NCBI GenBank assembly: GCA_963971535.1
Contig: OZ020593.1
Location: 42,253,766 to 42,317,765 of the forward strand
Source of the DNA: Notolepis coatsorum
Taxonomy: Eukaryota; Chordata; Actinopteri; Aulopiformes; Paralepididae
Direction of reading: 5' to 3'
DNA length: 64,000 nucleotides
Below the pieces are notes generated by a model, which made no database searches, was not told the DNA's origin, and saw only the letters and a list, made by a program, of their open reading frames with translations. Shown one piece after another: positions 1-11,631 of this stretch. The translations under genes and the position numbers were made by a program. Every line of letters starts with the position of its first letter. The first letter of the stretch is position 1.

Positions 1-1
1 G

Positions 2-643
2 GTAGGCGAGCACGTTCTGGTCAGAACGGACAGTATGACGGCAGCGGCGTATATCAACAGGCAGGGTGGGACTCTATCCATCCGCCTGCACCGGGCGGCA
101 GTCGAACTCTGGCTATGGGCATCTCGCAGGCTGCGCAGTCTGAGGGCGCTCCACATCCCTGGTATGGAGAATGTGGGCGCAGATGTGATGTCTCAGGGCG
201 GTCCTCGTCACGACGAGTGGGAACTGCGCCACGATATAGTCAGGCAGATCTGGGATCGCTTCGGGGAGGCTTCAGTGGATCTGTTTGCGAGCCGACGCTC
301 TCACAAGTGCCCCTTGTGGTTCTCGGTCAGTCGGTCAGATCATCCCCCCTTGGGGGTGGATGCCTTCTCGATCTTTCCATGGCCGCCCGGCCTTCTGTAC
401 GCCTTTCCTCCTCTACGGCTGTTGAGTCAGCTGTTGGAGCGGATACGGAGGGAGCGCAGGACGGTGATCCTGGTCGCGCCGGACCGGGGCACGGCAGTGT
501 GGTTCCCGGTCTTGATCCAGCTACTGGTCGCTCCACCATGGGTTATTCCTTGGTCGGCGACGGCCCTCTCTCAAGCACACGGGTCGCTGTTTCAGTACCC
601 GGTGTTTGGCCAACGTCTGATGGTGTGGCTGGTGAGAGGGTAA
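2..643 (+). CDS. DIRS RNase H and downstream domain, 5'-partial
   Basis: An open frame of 213 codons runs from the window edge to the TAA at 641-643. Near its start it has an RTDS...AYINRQGG block, typical of the DIRS RNase H catalytic core, and then HIPGMENVGAD, the usual end of that domain. The following part (VDLFASRRSHKCP, then GVDAFSIFPWPPGLLYAFPP) is the conserved block after RNase H in DIRS elements; family literature describes a Dam-like methyltransferase domain there, but I cannot confirm activity. The reverse transcriptase that should precede it is outside the window. The homologous part of copy B is more degraded. Confidence 0.75.
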   Translation, partial: VGEHVLVRTDSMTAAAYINRQGGTLSIRLHRAAVELWLWASRRLRSLRALHIPGMENVGADVMSQGGPRHDEWELRHDIVRQIWDRFGEASVDLFASRRSHKCPLWFSVSRSDHPPLGVDAFSIFPWPPGLLYAFPPLRLLSQLLERIRRERRTVILVAPDRGTAVWFPVLIQLLVAPPWVIPWSATALSQAHGSLFQYPVFGQRLMVWLVRG

Positions 644-645
644 GT

Positions 646-1690
646 CTGGAGAGGATGGACCCTTCTGTGGTTGATACCATCCGGAATGCGCATGCTCCCT
701 CCACTGTCGCGCTTTACGCGGGCAGATGGCGTATGTTCCAAGAGTGGTGTAAGGCGGGGAGCCGGGACCCAGTCTCCTGCGCCCTGGATGCTGTCCTGGG
801 TTACCTCCAGTCTCTCCTTGATAGACTGTCGGCTTCGACGGTGAGGGTATATGCAGCAGCTATATCCTCCTATCATGAAGGGTTTGGGGGTGATGTTTTG
901 TTCAGCCACCCTCTTGTGAAGCATTTCCTGCTTGGCGTTCAACGCGTTAAGCCGGTACAACGCTCTTTGGCTCCGAGTTGGGATCTTCAATTGGTCCTCG
1001 GTCGGTTATCCTTGGCCCCGTTTGAGCGCCGTTGGGACAGCTGTCGTTCAAGGCCACGTTCTTGCTGGCCGATACACCTCCGCTAAACGCGTGGGTGAGC
1101 TCTGTGCTCTTTCAGTACGACCAGAGTGCCTGTCTTTTTGTTCCGATTGTGGTGCCACTCTGCGGCCTAATCCTGCCTTCGTGCCTAAAAATATCCGGAG
1201 TTCCTTCCGCTCCAGGGATATTGTGGTTCAGGCGTTTCATCCGCCTCCTCGCGCTAGTGAGTTGGAGGCGGGCCTTCACCTGTCATGTCCGGTCCGTGCT
1301 TTGGGGATTACCTCAGCCGTACTCAGGGCCTCAGGGCTACCGATCAGCTTTTTGTCTGTCACGGTGGTTCTCGTGCCGGTAAGGCACTATCGAAACAGCG
1401 CCTGTCCCATTGGTTGTGCGAGGGCATTGCCCTCTGCTACACGTTGGCTGGGCTGGATCCCCCTGGGGGCGTCAGGGCGCACTCCACTCGTGGGGTGGCG
1501 GCCTCTGCCGCTCTGCTGGGTGGGGCCTCGGTGGAGGACATCTGTGCTGCAGCTTCATGATCCTCCCCGGGTCCCTTCGTAAGGTTTTACCTCATGGACA
1601 TGACCGGGGGTTCTGTCTCCCAGGCGGTTCTGGGGTCTGTGGCCTCTCCTGCTTCCCGTCCTTTGGTGGGGTAGCAGGGGTGTGTGGGTA
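646..1690 (+). pseudogene. DIRS tyrosine recombinase (YR), frameshifted
   Basis: The N-terminal part begins around SLERMDPSVVDTIRNAHA and matches copy B closely at DNA level (32190-33228). Relative to copy B it has a small deletion near 1026 and another near 1308, and the reading frame jumps between three frames. The C-terminal motif AHSTRGVAAS (the H-x-x-R of the tyrosine recombinase) remains, followed by a block with the expected catalytic Tyr in KVLPHG/FYLMDM-type sequence. The family normally encodes about 350 residues that integrate a circular intermediate. As it stands the product would not be functional. Confidence 0.8.
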
Positions 1691-1703
1691 TGGGCCACAG
1701 TGT

Positions 1704-2584
1704 TGAAGGATTTGGGGTGCTTTTTCAATGTATGTGATGTATAGATTGGGGAGAGATGACCACAGCTAAAACGGTGGTAACGAAATGTGCATGGTTCGCT
1801 TTAGAAAACGGTGATAGAAGAAGAGGCAGTAGCCAGCACTGCAGAATGTTTAGCAGCCAGCCCAATGTTTTGCATTCCTTGCAGGAACAAACTGATAAGA
1901 GTGTACTGTAGACCCAGAGCGAGGGAGAGGGGTTTATTTTAATCCAACAGTGAATGAAACGTTTAATGTGTGAAAGGTTAGCAGTTGTCATGACAACACG
2001 TCGCATGACAACCAGAAGGCGGGGCCGTCGTTGCGACGACCAACATCTATGAGTCGAACGGTGTTTCCGGGTGTAAGGCAGACGAGAATCTGACCAAGAG
2101 CGAGTAGGACTGAGATCACACAGACACTCTCTCCTCTCATAGAGAGAGAGGGGGGGGGGGGGGAAATGCCACATCACCAGTAGCTTCGGCTACCACGAGG
2201 ATGGTCATGGCTAACGAACAGGCCTGACCACTATTGGACTGAATAACAAAAGGACGATAGACGGACACACCGAAAGATCATTAGAATAGACTCTTCAAGG
2301 ACGATACAATTTGATAACATCTGATAACATCTGATTATGAGGTTCTGTTTATAGCAATAAAACAACGCTTTTCCTCATAAGGTATCTCACGGTGTCGAAG
2401 TGTCGAATTCTTACGGAGGTGGAGAATTAGGATGGTTTATGGATTGCACTAACGGGGGAGATAAGGATCTTATCTACCAGTATCGGAGACGTCAGGACCA
2501 TTAAAATGACACAACGCAGAGGAATTGGATGGAGGGCCAAACAGACGAAGACGTGATACTGGCCAGTTTGATCAGGATCTTACA
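1704..2584 (+). repeat. 5' LTR of the non-autonomous element
   Basis: It starts TGAAGGATTTGGGG and shares its whole length with 3505-4899 apart from the SINE. It contains an AATAAA at about 2358, a likely polyadenylation signal. The end is uncertain: the two copies stop matching at 2580, and a CA end at 2584 is not present in the 3' copy. This copy is the empty site for the SINE found in the 3' LTR. Confidence 0.75.
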
Positions 2585-3490
2585 GTTGATGCCGTTTGGA
2601 CCCGGATTATTGCTTGCTTTGAAGTTGCTTGAAAGGAAGAGACTGTGTGCAGTGCCGAGGCGTGAAGGGGTAGCCATGGACGCGAGCCCAGCAAGCGAGC
2701 CGAGCAAGGCCGGAGAGATAAACAGCGCCATGGACCCAGCGAGCGAGCCGAGCAAGGCCGGAGAGATAAACAGCGCCATGGACCAGAACAACTGACGGTG
2801 AAAAGATAAAAGTCTGGAGAGGGCCGACGGCGGTGGAGATGAGCCTCAACCAAGATGACCGACAGGGCGGAGATGACCGACGGGGCGGAGACGGCCAACG
2901 GGGCGGAGACGGCCGACGAGACGGAGTCCAGCGGTCGCAGGCGGTGTTGCCCAGGGGAGAACGAGGCGGACATCGGAGGGGGTTTCCCTGCGGAGACGCT
3001 GTTTAGAGAGCGTTTTGAAACAACAGAGCACGGGCGGTGAATCATGGACAAAACAGGGACTTCCTTTCAGAGTCAATCAGGAGATCGAGAGACGAGACAA
3101 CAGCGAGAAGTCCGGTGTTCATTGATAGGAGTATGAGATATAAATGGAGGATTCATATAGAAGATATATGTATAGAAGGATATATATATAGAAGGTTGAT
3201 AAGAGGGAAAACAGTGAAACAACAGGATAGAATTATTGGGAGCAGACAGAGGAGCTCCAATTGTGATGAGTCGTTGGATGTTGTTGGTTTTGGTGGTCGG
3301 TTTCGGTTCCCTTTGTGCACGAAGGGGGGCGCAAACAGACATCAGGCAGCAAGATCACTGGGTTGACCGTGGGCCGTCTTCGTTTCTTGTGCACGAGAGA
3401 TGGGGTTGGTTTGCTTCAACTACAGGCTATTTTTGGCATAATTAATTAAAAAAACAAATAATGATTTATGATTCTGAAGGTTGATTAAGA

Positions 3491-3504
3491 ATCAAAGGGG
3501 GGAA
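3491..3504 (+). other. Polypurine tract
   Basis: AAAGGGGGGAA lies immediately before the TG that opens the second LTR, as expected for the plus-strand primer. This fixes the element on the plus strand. Confidence 0.7.
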
Positions 3505-4899
3505 TGAAGGATTTGGGGTGCTTTTTCAATGTATGTGATGTATAGATTGGGGAGAGATGACCACAGCTAAAACGGTGGTAACGAAATGTGCATGGTTCGC
3601 TTTAGAAAACGGTGATAGAAGAAGAGGCAGTAGCCAGCACTGCAGAATGTTTAGCAGCCAGCCCAATGTTTTGCATTCCTTGCAGGAACAAACTGATAAG
3701 AGTGTACTGTAGACCCAGAGCGAGGGAGAGGGGTTTATTTTAATGCAACAGTGAATGAAACGTTTAATGTGTGAAAGGTTAGCAGTTGTCATGACAACAC
3801 GTCGCATGACAACCAGAAGGCGGGGCCGTCGTTGCGACGACGAACATCTATGAGTCGAACGGTGTTTCCGGGTGTAAGGCAGACGAGAATCTGACCAAGA
3901 GCGAGTAGGACTGAGATCACACAGACACTCTCTCCTCTCATAGAGAGAGAGGGGGGGGGGGGGGGGGGGGAATGCCACATCACCAGTAGCTTCGGCTACC
4001 ACGAGGATGGTCATGGCTAACGAACAGGCCTGACCACTATTGGACTGAATAACAAAAGGACGATAGACGGACACACCGAAAGATCATTAGAATAGACTCT
4101 TCAAAGGGCGGTTAGGTGGCCGAGCGGAGATTGCGTTCGTCACCAGCCCCGGAGCTGAGCTGGATTTGCCTGTTCGAATCCAGCTCACAGCTCCGGGGTT
4201 GTCACCAGCTTGGCTGGCCGTCTGCACTGATACAATTGGCTGTATCAGAGGGTGGGAGAAGCTGGCGGGGTGGGTCCGGGTCGTTGTAAACAGCGACTCC
4301 TACAGTTCGGTCGGGGCGCCTGCTAAGCGCGGATTGGACGTGAGGGGAATAGTGTGGTCCTCCCACACGCTACGCCCTCTCAATGAGAATCCGCGCTGCC
4401 AGGTGAAAAGAAGCGGTGATTGGCTGGACGTGTGTTGGAGGAAGCACGTGGTAGCCTCCACTCTCCCAGATGATCTGACTGTGGGGGGTAAGTGCGCAGC
4501 GACCAGGAAGGGACTGGGAATTGGCATACGACTAACATTGGGATGGGAGAAAATCGGCGGAAAATGGAGGGGGAAAAAGACCAAAAAAAAAAAAATATAT
4601 AAAAATAGACTCTTCAAGGACGATACAATTTGATAACATCTGATAACATCTGATTATGAGGTTCTGTTTATAGCAATAAAACAACGCTTTTCCTCATAAG
4701 GTATCTCACGGTGTCGAAGTGTCGGATTCTTACGGAGGTGGAGAATTAGGATAGTTTATGGATTGCACTAACGGGGGAGATAAGGATCTTATCAACCAGT
4801 ATCGGAGACGTCAGGACCATTAAAATGACACAACGCAGAGGAATTGGATGGAGAGCCAAACAGACGAAGACATGATACTGGCCAGTTTGATCAGGATCT
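3505..4899 (+). repeat. 3' LTR, interrupted by a SINE
   Basis: This is the same sequence as 1704-2580 with a SINE inserted at 4104. The G run at about 3951-3970 is longer than in the 5' LTR. The right edge abuts DIRS sequence at 4900 without the TACA seen after the 5' copy, so the 3' end may be clipped. Confidence 0.75.
4105..4603 (+). mobile_element. tRNA-derived SINE in the 3' LTR
   Basis: The head has an A box (GGTGGCCGAGCGG, about 4115-4127) and a B box (GTTCGAATCC, 4172-4181) at normal tRNA spacing. The body is long and unrecognised, and the tail is A-rich (4583-4603). It is flanked by the 14-bp duplication AATAGACTCTTCAA at 4091-4104 and 4604-4617. The 5' LTR carries this 14-mer once, so insertion by target-primed reverse transcription is directly visible. 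Confidence 0.9.
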
Positions 4900-5126
4900 A
4901 GCAGGGGTGTGTGGGTATAGGCCACAGTGTGTTGGGTCACACGTGGTTCCGCCTTTGCTGTGTGTTCAAGGGGTTCTAGTTCCCTCATGTTCGCACTCGG
5001 GTAGAGTTGACTGCGCCCCCTCTTCATTAGGAAGGATGGGGTGACGGGACTCCCCTTTCCCCTTGATGTGGGCTTACGGGTCCTCAGGGGGTGCATCTGT
5101 CGGGCCTCGCGTCCGCTCTACCCCAT

Positions 5127-5232
5127 ATCTCGGTATGGCTTAAGAGCGGGACGCGATGCAAGTACGCTATATAACGACAGGTTATGTATATAACCTAGTT
5201 ATATGAGTACTGGCTAAGCGTCCCGCTCTTAG
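5127..5232 (+). repeat. DIRS internal complementary region, copy A
   Basis: The first half (about 5130-5162) is complementary to the left DIRS end as seen in copy B. The second half (about 5178-5232) is complementary to the right end at 5404-5480. In DIRS elements this region templates closure of the circular intermediate. Confidence 0.75.
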
Positions 5233-5403
5233 CGTGCCCTGAGTTCCCTTGGGGAATCTTTTCCTGGAAACGTTTTTTTCCGAGGAAGAGTGAGTGGTGA
5301 CCACGCCTAGTACTTTATAGTACGCCACTATAGGGGCGGGGCCTGGCAGGTGGTGGGTGTATTTGTTTTTTTCGTTGATGGAGTACAATAGGTACATGAG
5401 ATG

Positions 5404-5480
5404 AGGTATACCTCGGTATGGCTTAAGAGCGGGACGCTTAGCCAGTACTCATATAACTAGGTTATATACATAACCTGTCG
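5404..5480 (+). repeat. DIRS right terminus, copy A
   Basis: This matches the end of copy B (33736-33812), including CTTAAGAGCGGGACGC and the TATATAC-rich tip. It ends near ATAACCTGTCG at 5480. Confidence 0.75.
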
Positions 5481-5969
5481 TTACAAAGTGATAAAACTGG
5501 TAAAAGGCTTCGTTTGGGATAAATAGTTCATGTCGATTCTACAGACATCCTCGGAATGAAATAATTATAATAAAGATAAATACGACAATATTTGTATCAT
5601 TAACAATTACGTTTTGCATTTATAGTCATATGTTTGATTCTTATAAATCCATGCGTTATAAGCGCTCGTCATGCCCGACTAGGAAAAATCCGCCCGGACC
5701 TATTTAATCGACCCACACCCGAATACAGAGTTTCAAAGGATGTGCAATACAGGCCGCAACCCACCAGGCGACGGTATTGGACTTTTGCAATCTCATACCC
5801 CATTCCCAATGATAACACCAGCCTCCCTGGATGGATAATGAATGGAAATATCGAATATAAGAAATAACGATGAAAACCCGACTTTTCTCGGGTTTGGCGC
5901 TCAAGCGTTGGCAAGTTAACCTCCATTGGCCTCCATTGAGTTAACACCTGCATTAGCAGCAGCAACAAT

Positions 5970-6349
5970 GCTAACAGCAGCTCGATGCAGATTTTACTTT
6001 TCGTGGAATTGGAATCTTTTGAATCTAGTGCTTTAGCCCAGCTGGAAAAGCCATCTCATACAAAAGCTTTCAAAGATTCTTGATCGTGTGTTGTGGCTGG
6101 AAGCGGGGCACCCATGTTGCAAACCTCACAAAATACCTTGTTTTTTGTGGGTTCATGGGCTATCGACTGGAATTTTACTTTCCAGCTAGCTTGATAAGTT
6201 CGTCCCTTCTTTTGTCCATCTTTGCTGTTGCGGTTGTTGTTAGCTTCTTTGTTACTAGTTGACTGGACACTGCTGGAGGCACTGGTGGAACTGGAAGTCG
6301 CACTCGTGGAAATTGTAACATTGCTTGATGTTTTAGTTTCTTTAATCAC
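5970..6349 (-). pseudogene. hAT transposase N-terminal zinc-finger relic
   Basis: An open frame of 97 codons (6349 down to 6056) has a Ser/Thr-rich start, then RTYQASWKVKF and NKVFCEVCNMG. That is the pattern of the TTF-type zinc finger at the N-terminus of hAT transposases. Past an in-frame stop the same frame continues with a DGFSSWAKAL-like block, which fits the next conserved part of that domain, and then homology is lost. No hATC dimerisation domain or catalytic region is seen nearby, so only the DNA-binding end survives. Confidence 0.5.
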
Positions 6350-6685
6350 AAATTTGTCTATTTCGTTGGGCTAGGTCAAGGCTAGCTAACGAGTTGCCAA
6401 CTTGCCACTTGCCAGCCCGCCTTGCTTTACACATTACACTTTTGAGTGGGTGGATCAACTTGTTTGGCAACGTATGCTGCTGGGTGTAGTTTACTATCAA
6501 CTCAATGTAAATTTGTCCCCGACTGTACGCTGGCACATACAGCTGGCATATCAAGTGCAATTTTTCTGTGGGTGCTCAGCCTTCTCCGTGGGTGCTCGAG
6601 CCCGGAAGCACCCACGGAATCAGCGCCTATGCACACACATGTATGTGCAGTATCTTCACTAAACCGCCTGCCTCACCTGCTGCGT

Positions 6686-7497
6686 TAATCACCCAATCAC
6701 ACGAATATAGTGGAATAGACTAAGAATAGATTAAAGAATTCCATATAAATCTATAGTTTATTAACGATGCAGCAGCTGATGCACGATAATGTGAGGATAC
6801 TGTACATAAATACACATGTGCACATGCGCATGCAATTTGCGACTCCAAATGATAATAATAATCGTATATATAATCTCCCCAAATTAGATTAGATTAGATT
6901 CAAATGTATTGTCATCATACAGCACAAGTACAATACAACGTCAATAAGTCCAACCAGAGTGCAAATTTAACAGTAAAGTAACTTACAATGCACAGGTGAT
7001 TAAACTAAAGGCTTCATTTCGGATAAATCATGGTGATTATGGTCACGTTGATTCATCAGAATTAAATAATTATAACAATAATAATACGACAATATTTGTA
7101 TCATTAACACTTACATTTACATTTATAGTCATGACTCAACGAACCATGTCCGAAAATAAATCAATAAAAAAGATGCACTCAGTGCACACACACACACAGT
7201 TCTACAGTATGACTTATACTATAGGGCACTGCATATCCATATTTCCTAATAAAACAAGTCATTAGAATAATATAAGCCTACTGTAACGATTCATTACATA
7301 CGTGTAATGTACGTGTGTGTGTGTGCTGCCTTATGCATCATCACCATGCCGTTTCTCCACTGGCTCTTAGATGTGGATGTGCGCAAGCAATGTAATAAAT
7401 AAATAAAACCAAAAATAAACAATATCATAGAGAACAAGAGGTCTATGGAATATGAATAGTCTATTCCACTATAGCTACATCCACACGATTGGGTTCA
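6686..7497. repeat. Possible TIR pair of an 0.8 kb element
   Basis: CCCAATCACACG...ATAGTGGAATAGACT at about 6690-6721 is inverted at about 7459-7496 (AGTCTATTCCACTATAG...CGATTGGG). The interior is AT-rich and non-coding, with one copy of the AT-rich repeat. No target duplication was identified. Confidence 0.4.
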
Positions 7498-7829
7498 GTT
7501 CTTATTTATTTATTTATTGAATTTGTATGACTATATATGAAAAACCTAATTGTTAATGATACAAATATTGTCATATTTATTATCATTATATCATTATAAT
7601 TATTTAATTGCGTGGATGTCTGGAGAATCGAAGTGACACAATCCCCAAGGATTTCTCCCAAAGAAAGCCAAAGAAACATGGGCGCACACCGGTCTGTCCG
7701 ACTTACGCCCAACTTACGTCCGACTTACAACTGCCTTTCCTAGTTTGTAAATCCTACATAAATCCTACAACGAATTTACAATACGAAGCCGTTCGAGAAT
7801 GCCAAATAAGTTCGTAAATTGAATTACGA

Positions 7830-8420
7830 AGGAATTCCTTGGTAACTTTCACGTATATCCATGTGCGGACTAGCCATCAGGAAATTCAGGAATGTTCCCA
7901 GTGGGCCTGTCCATCTCCACTTCCACCTCAAACCTCTCGTGTTTTTTTGTATTTTTTTTAACCTGTTAAGCCCTAGCCTATTTTCTGAAAATCCGCCAAA
8001 AAATACATACCTAAGTAAATGGAAGATTGCTCCACTTCTACAAGGTCCATTTGCATGTCCTTGGTATCTAGGGACATCTATGGATCTCATGGAATGTATT
8101 TCCAGTGTCACAAATATTGTGTATATTTGCTTGAGTGAATTGTGATGAAACAAAGGAGAATATAAATTATGATTTTTCTTTGCATTTCTGAATTCTGACA
8201 GTGAATAACACCATGCTAAAAATAACCAGACATGGAAAACTGCCTTCTTGAGATCATGTGTACAAAAAATCTAAGCAAATGAATAAAGGGAAGATGATTA
8301 AACATAATGTTTTGTAGATACAGTACTGAATTCTGCCATCCGGACATATGCAATTTGAAATATTATTATAGAATATAGAATATCAGGCCTATAAATTACC
8401 TTATTATAGCCAACTTGCAC
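7830..8420 (+). repeat. Dispersed repeat, inverted partner at 21.3-21.8 kb
   Basis: Several blocks (for example GTCCATTTGCATGT, CACCATGCTAAAA, GAATTCTGCCATCCGGACAT and AATATCAGGCCT) recur in reverse order and orientation at 21430-21760. It is probably a degraded transposon. No coding potential is seen. The flank to about 9000 holds nothing recognisable. Confidence 0.55.
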
Positions 8421-9054
8421 ATCTATGGATCGGGCCAAATCTCCTCTTTCAAATGGCAGAGTTCAATTTGGATTTAGTATCTCAGGATAGTGCAGGAAGA
8501 ACCGTGAATGAAATCTAAATTCCATTCTTATAATGGATATGGCTCTGCCATTTTGGATCGGATTGCAACAAGGATTGTTGCTAAATGTTCACAGAAGGTA
8601 GACACACTAACTGCGCTCTATGCCAATAACGTTCAGTTTTGTGATAGAGAATCCCAAGAAATAAGATACATTTAAAAAATGCATACAGGGGAAAGGTAGT
8701 TTTTCGAAATTTCAACGCTCATTGAGAGCTCTGGATGCCCTCTCCTCATATGACTACATTCAGCGATGCGCTGCTAATTCAAAATGGTGGATATTCGCTA
8801 TATTATTAAAGGGGACATGCATTGCTATTCCTTTCACTATTTGGGCAACTTTACATAATTCCTGTGAGTCTATGGAACATATCTGTAAAGTTTTTTTCAA
8901 GAAAATTCATTGTTTTATATTTTTAATCAAGTACTCAAAAGCAAAAAGAATTTACTTCAAGATTTCAAGCTGTTTTGGCTGGGCTCCGCCCATAAGCGCT
9001 TTGAGTGACAGTCACCCACAGTCTGCGACTGGCAGACAGAGAGAGATAGAGATT

Positions 9055-9056
<2 letters not shown>

Positions 9057-9135
<79 letters not shown>
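9057..9135 (+). repeat. (GA)n microsatellite
   Basis: About 39 nearly perfect GA dinucleotides. It produces long meaningless open frames on both strands. Confidence 0.95.
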
Positions 9136-9138
<3 letters not shown>

Positions 9139-9215
9139 CACGGAGCATTTACACACAACATGGGAGTCAAAGATATTTTGACAGTGATATGCGAGTGCTC
9201 CCAGGGAGAAGACCC

Positions 9216-9436
9216 ACACCAGCCCCGCGCGCCGGTCCAGGTTGTGTGTGCGTAAATGCGTGTGTGCTTCCCCGCGCGCCGGTCCAGGTTGTGTGTGTGT
9301 AAATGCGTGTGTGTTTGTTTCCCTGACAGAAGCTCCTGTCCCTCTCTATCTCTCTCTCTCCCTCTATATCTCTCTCCCTCTCTATCTCTCTCTCTCCCTC
9401 TCTCTCGCTCGCTCATTCTCTGCCTCTCTCTGTCAA
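9216..9436 (+). repeat. 48-bp tandem duplication followed by (TC)-rich microsatellite
   Basis: CGCGCGCCGGTCCAGGTTGT occurs at about 9226 and 9274 with similar GT-rich trailing sequence. A TCTC/CCTCTATC-rich tract follows from 9340 to 9436. Confidence 0.75.
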
Positions 9437-10009
9437 AACCCGCTTGAGGAAGTGTTGGGTATTTCCACTCGCTCTGCTGTTGAGCGAATGGTTGCGCTAC
9501 AACCATAGAGGGGGCGTTACTGCAGATCAGCTCCTTGCTACGTCGCATTGCGAGTCAAATCAGAATGACCTAATTCACTGGGGGAGGAGATTGTCTCAAC
9601 TGAATTAGAGCAATCCGCCAAAATGGTAATTAGAGAAACAGACCCATTGATACTAACCCATTGGTATAAAACAATGCTAAACACTGGAAAAGGCCATTTA
9701 TAAGACATTCCATAAACTAAAATCTCACTAATAACACTTTAACCTATTGGTAAACAAACGTATTGGGATCGGGGATTGCCGTTCTAGAATGAGCACAGCC
9801 AAGTCTCCCCAAAATGCCTTATCATTTTAGTTCTCTTGTACAGTCAATGGACCAGTGTTGTAGTCAAGAAGACCACATAAGACAAGACCATGATTTGTCC
9901 TAGTTGAGGTTTGAAGACCAAGTTGGTTTATTGATCATCACATGCACTTTATAAAACACTGAATAAACAGAAGGGAGCATAGGAAATGTAAGACCCTGTG
10001 TGAGTCAAG

Positions 10010-10258
10010 ACCAAAACAAACTAGGATAGAGACAAGACCAAGACAAACTAGGACAGAGACAAGACCAAGACAAACTAGGACAGAGACAAGACCAAGACAC
10101 ACTATGACAGAGACCAAGACACATTAGGACAGAGACAAGACCAAGACACACTAGGACAGAGACAAGACCAAGACACACTAGGACAGAGACAAGACCAAGA
10201 CACACTAGGACAGAGACAAGACCAAGACAAACTAGGACAGAGACAAGACCAAAACAAA
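10010..10258 (+). repeat. 27-bp minisatellite
   Basis: Roughly nine units of AGGACAGAGACAAGACCAAG plus a seven-base ACAAACT/ACACACT end. One unit is shortened near 10105. It follows a GTGTTGTAGTCAAGA segment that looks like a fish interspersed repeat. Confidence 0.9.
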
Positions 10259-10821
10259 CATTACAACATTAAACGAATTTAACGGATTGAGGCATAAATG
10301 AGCCAAAGCGATCTCTGCTCAGAAACATCGGCAGTAGTTTAGATAAGATTAGATAAGATAAGCTCCTATCGGTTCGATATGATGTGATTAACGTTAGCTT
10401 AGCATGTAGCTACCACGACCACAACACCAGAGGGGGTTAGCCGAACGTTAGCCACCAGCCACTTTTTCCTCTGTGATGGTATAAAATTTGCGATTTGGAT
10501 TTCTGTGTTTGTTATTAGTACAAAACGTAACACAGCAGCTTCAATTTGGGTATTCGAGAGATGGCCATGTCTGCAGGTGTTTTGTATGGACATTATGTCA
10601 AGTCAATCAGGGCCGAGCTTCTTTGACTCATATCTCGCCTTAGAATCAGTAGTAAAACAACATTTCTACAAATACAAGACACAATTACCTGTTAATGCTT
10701 TCTTTAGGCTTCTACTGCTATAACTATGTGCCATGTAATCACCTCTGACTTCAGTAGACCACACATTACCATACTAGTCTAAGCCATTGTAATTCCGATC
10801 TGTTCACTCTAGCCAAGTCCG

Positions 10822-11152
<331 letters not shown>

Positions 11153-11408
11153 GTGGATCCCCCAGCAACTATGCAACAGCTGTAGAAATGACAACGATAA
11201 ACACTTTCATTGGACTCCTGGGGGGTCGACTACTCTGTCCAATTATGGAAGGAGGTTGGTATCTAAGCAGTAGCTGGAACGGCAGCCAGAGAGGATCTTC
11301 TCAGGGTTTAGGAGGTAGGCCTGTGATGAGTGAGTTCACCTCAACCACGTTTCCATACCATATGTTGTCATAGAATTACTCAATTGAGACTTTTCTTGTT
11401 TTGCTCCT

Positions 11409-11631
11409 TTAAAGGAACACACCAACATTACGGGTCTAGCCTACTGTAGAAAGGTGTTTTTGGCCTATAGCTGGTCCGTATCCGCTTCCATTCATTTGTG
11501 CTAAGCTAGCCTATCTTGCAACCGGATAGCTTTCTACTGAACACACAGAGAGGAAATTGTATCTATCTTCTTGTCTGACTCTAGAGAAGACGGTAAGAAC
11601 ATTTCCCATAATGTTGGCGTGTTCCTTTAAA
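11409..11631. mobile_element. MITE with TIRs, member of a local family
   Basis: TTTAAAGGAACACACCAACA at the left is inverted at the right (ATGTTGGCGTGTTCCTTTAA). Internal halves are also partly complementary. Fragments of the same family (CTATCTTCTTGTCTGACT and the GTGTTCCTTTAA end) occur at 20795-20920, 21895-21976, 36898-36937 and 61255-61400. No coding capacity. Confidence 0.75.

Larger units (their letters stand above)
1704..4899 (+). mobile_element. Non-autonomous LTR retrotransposon inserted in DIRS copy A
   Basis: Two direct repeats of about 880 bp (1704-2584 and 3505-4899, the latter enlarged by a SINE) flank about 920 bp of internal sequence with no recognisable gag or pol. A purine-rich tract directly precedes the second repeat. 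The LTRs begin TG and differ at only about eight positions outside a G run, which suggests a fairly recent insertion. The internal part has a 45-bp GC-rich tandem duplication (about 2690-2783) and a GGCGGAGA-rich stretch (2865-2930). Sequence after the 5' LTR around 2586-2606 loosely resembles a His-tRNA primer site with three extra bases; this is a weak call. The flanking DIRS duplication is 31 bp, far longer than the usual 4-6. Confidence 0.75.
1..5480 (+). mobile_element. DIRS-type retrotransposon, copy A (5' part outside window)
   Basis: The window opens inside the RNase H region of a DIRS-family element. It continues through a broken tyrosine recombinase to about 1703, is interrupted by an LTR element, and resumes at 4900 with the internal complementary region and right terminus. 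The second copy (22036-33812) gives the uninterrupted order and confirms that 1-1703 and 4900-5480 belong together. DIRS elements use a tyrosine recombinase instead of an integrase and leave no target duplication. The recombinase frame is broken, so this copy is probably dead. Confidence 0.85.
5486..7612. repeat. Three copies of a short AT-rich repeat
   Basis: A block of about 120 bp containing ACGACAATATTTGTATCATT occurs at about 5510-5632 and 7005-7132 in direct orientation, and in part at about 7525-7605 in inverted orientation. It probably belongs to an unrecognised transposon. The interval also holds a hAT zinc-finger relic (separate entry) and a short GTGGGTGCTC-rich inverted repeat at about 6568-6628. 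Confidence 0.5.

Noticed and set aside
2529-3366. Small frames in the internal part of the non-autonomous LTR element as gag or accessory genes
   Set aside because: No Gag, zinc knuckle or Pol motif; composition follows the GC-rich tandem duplications.
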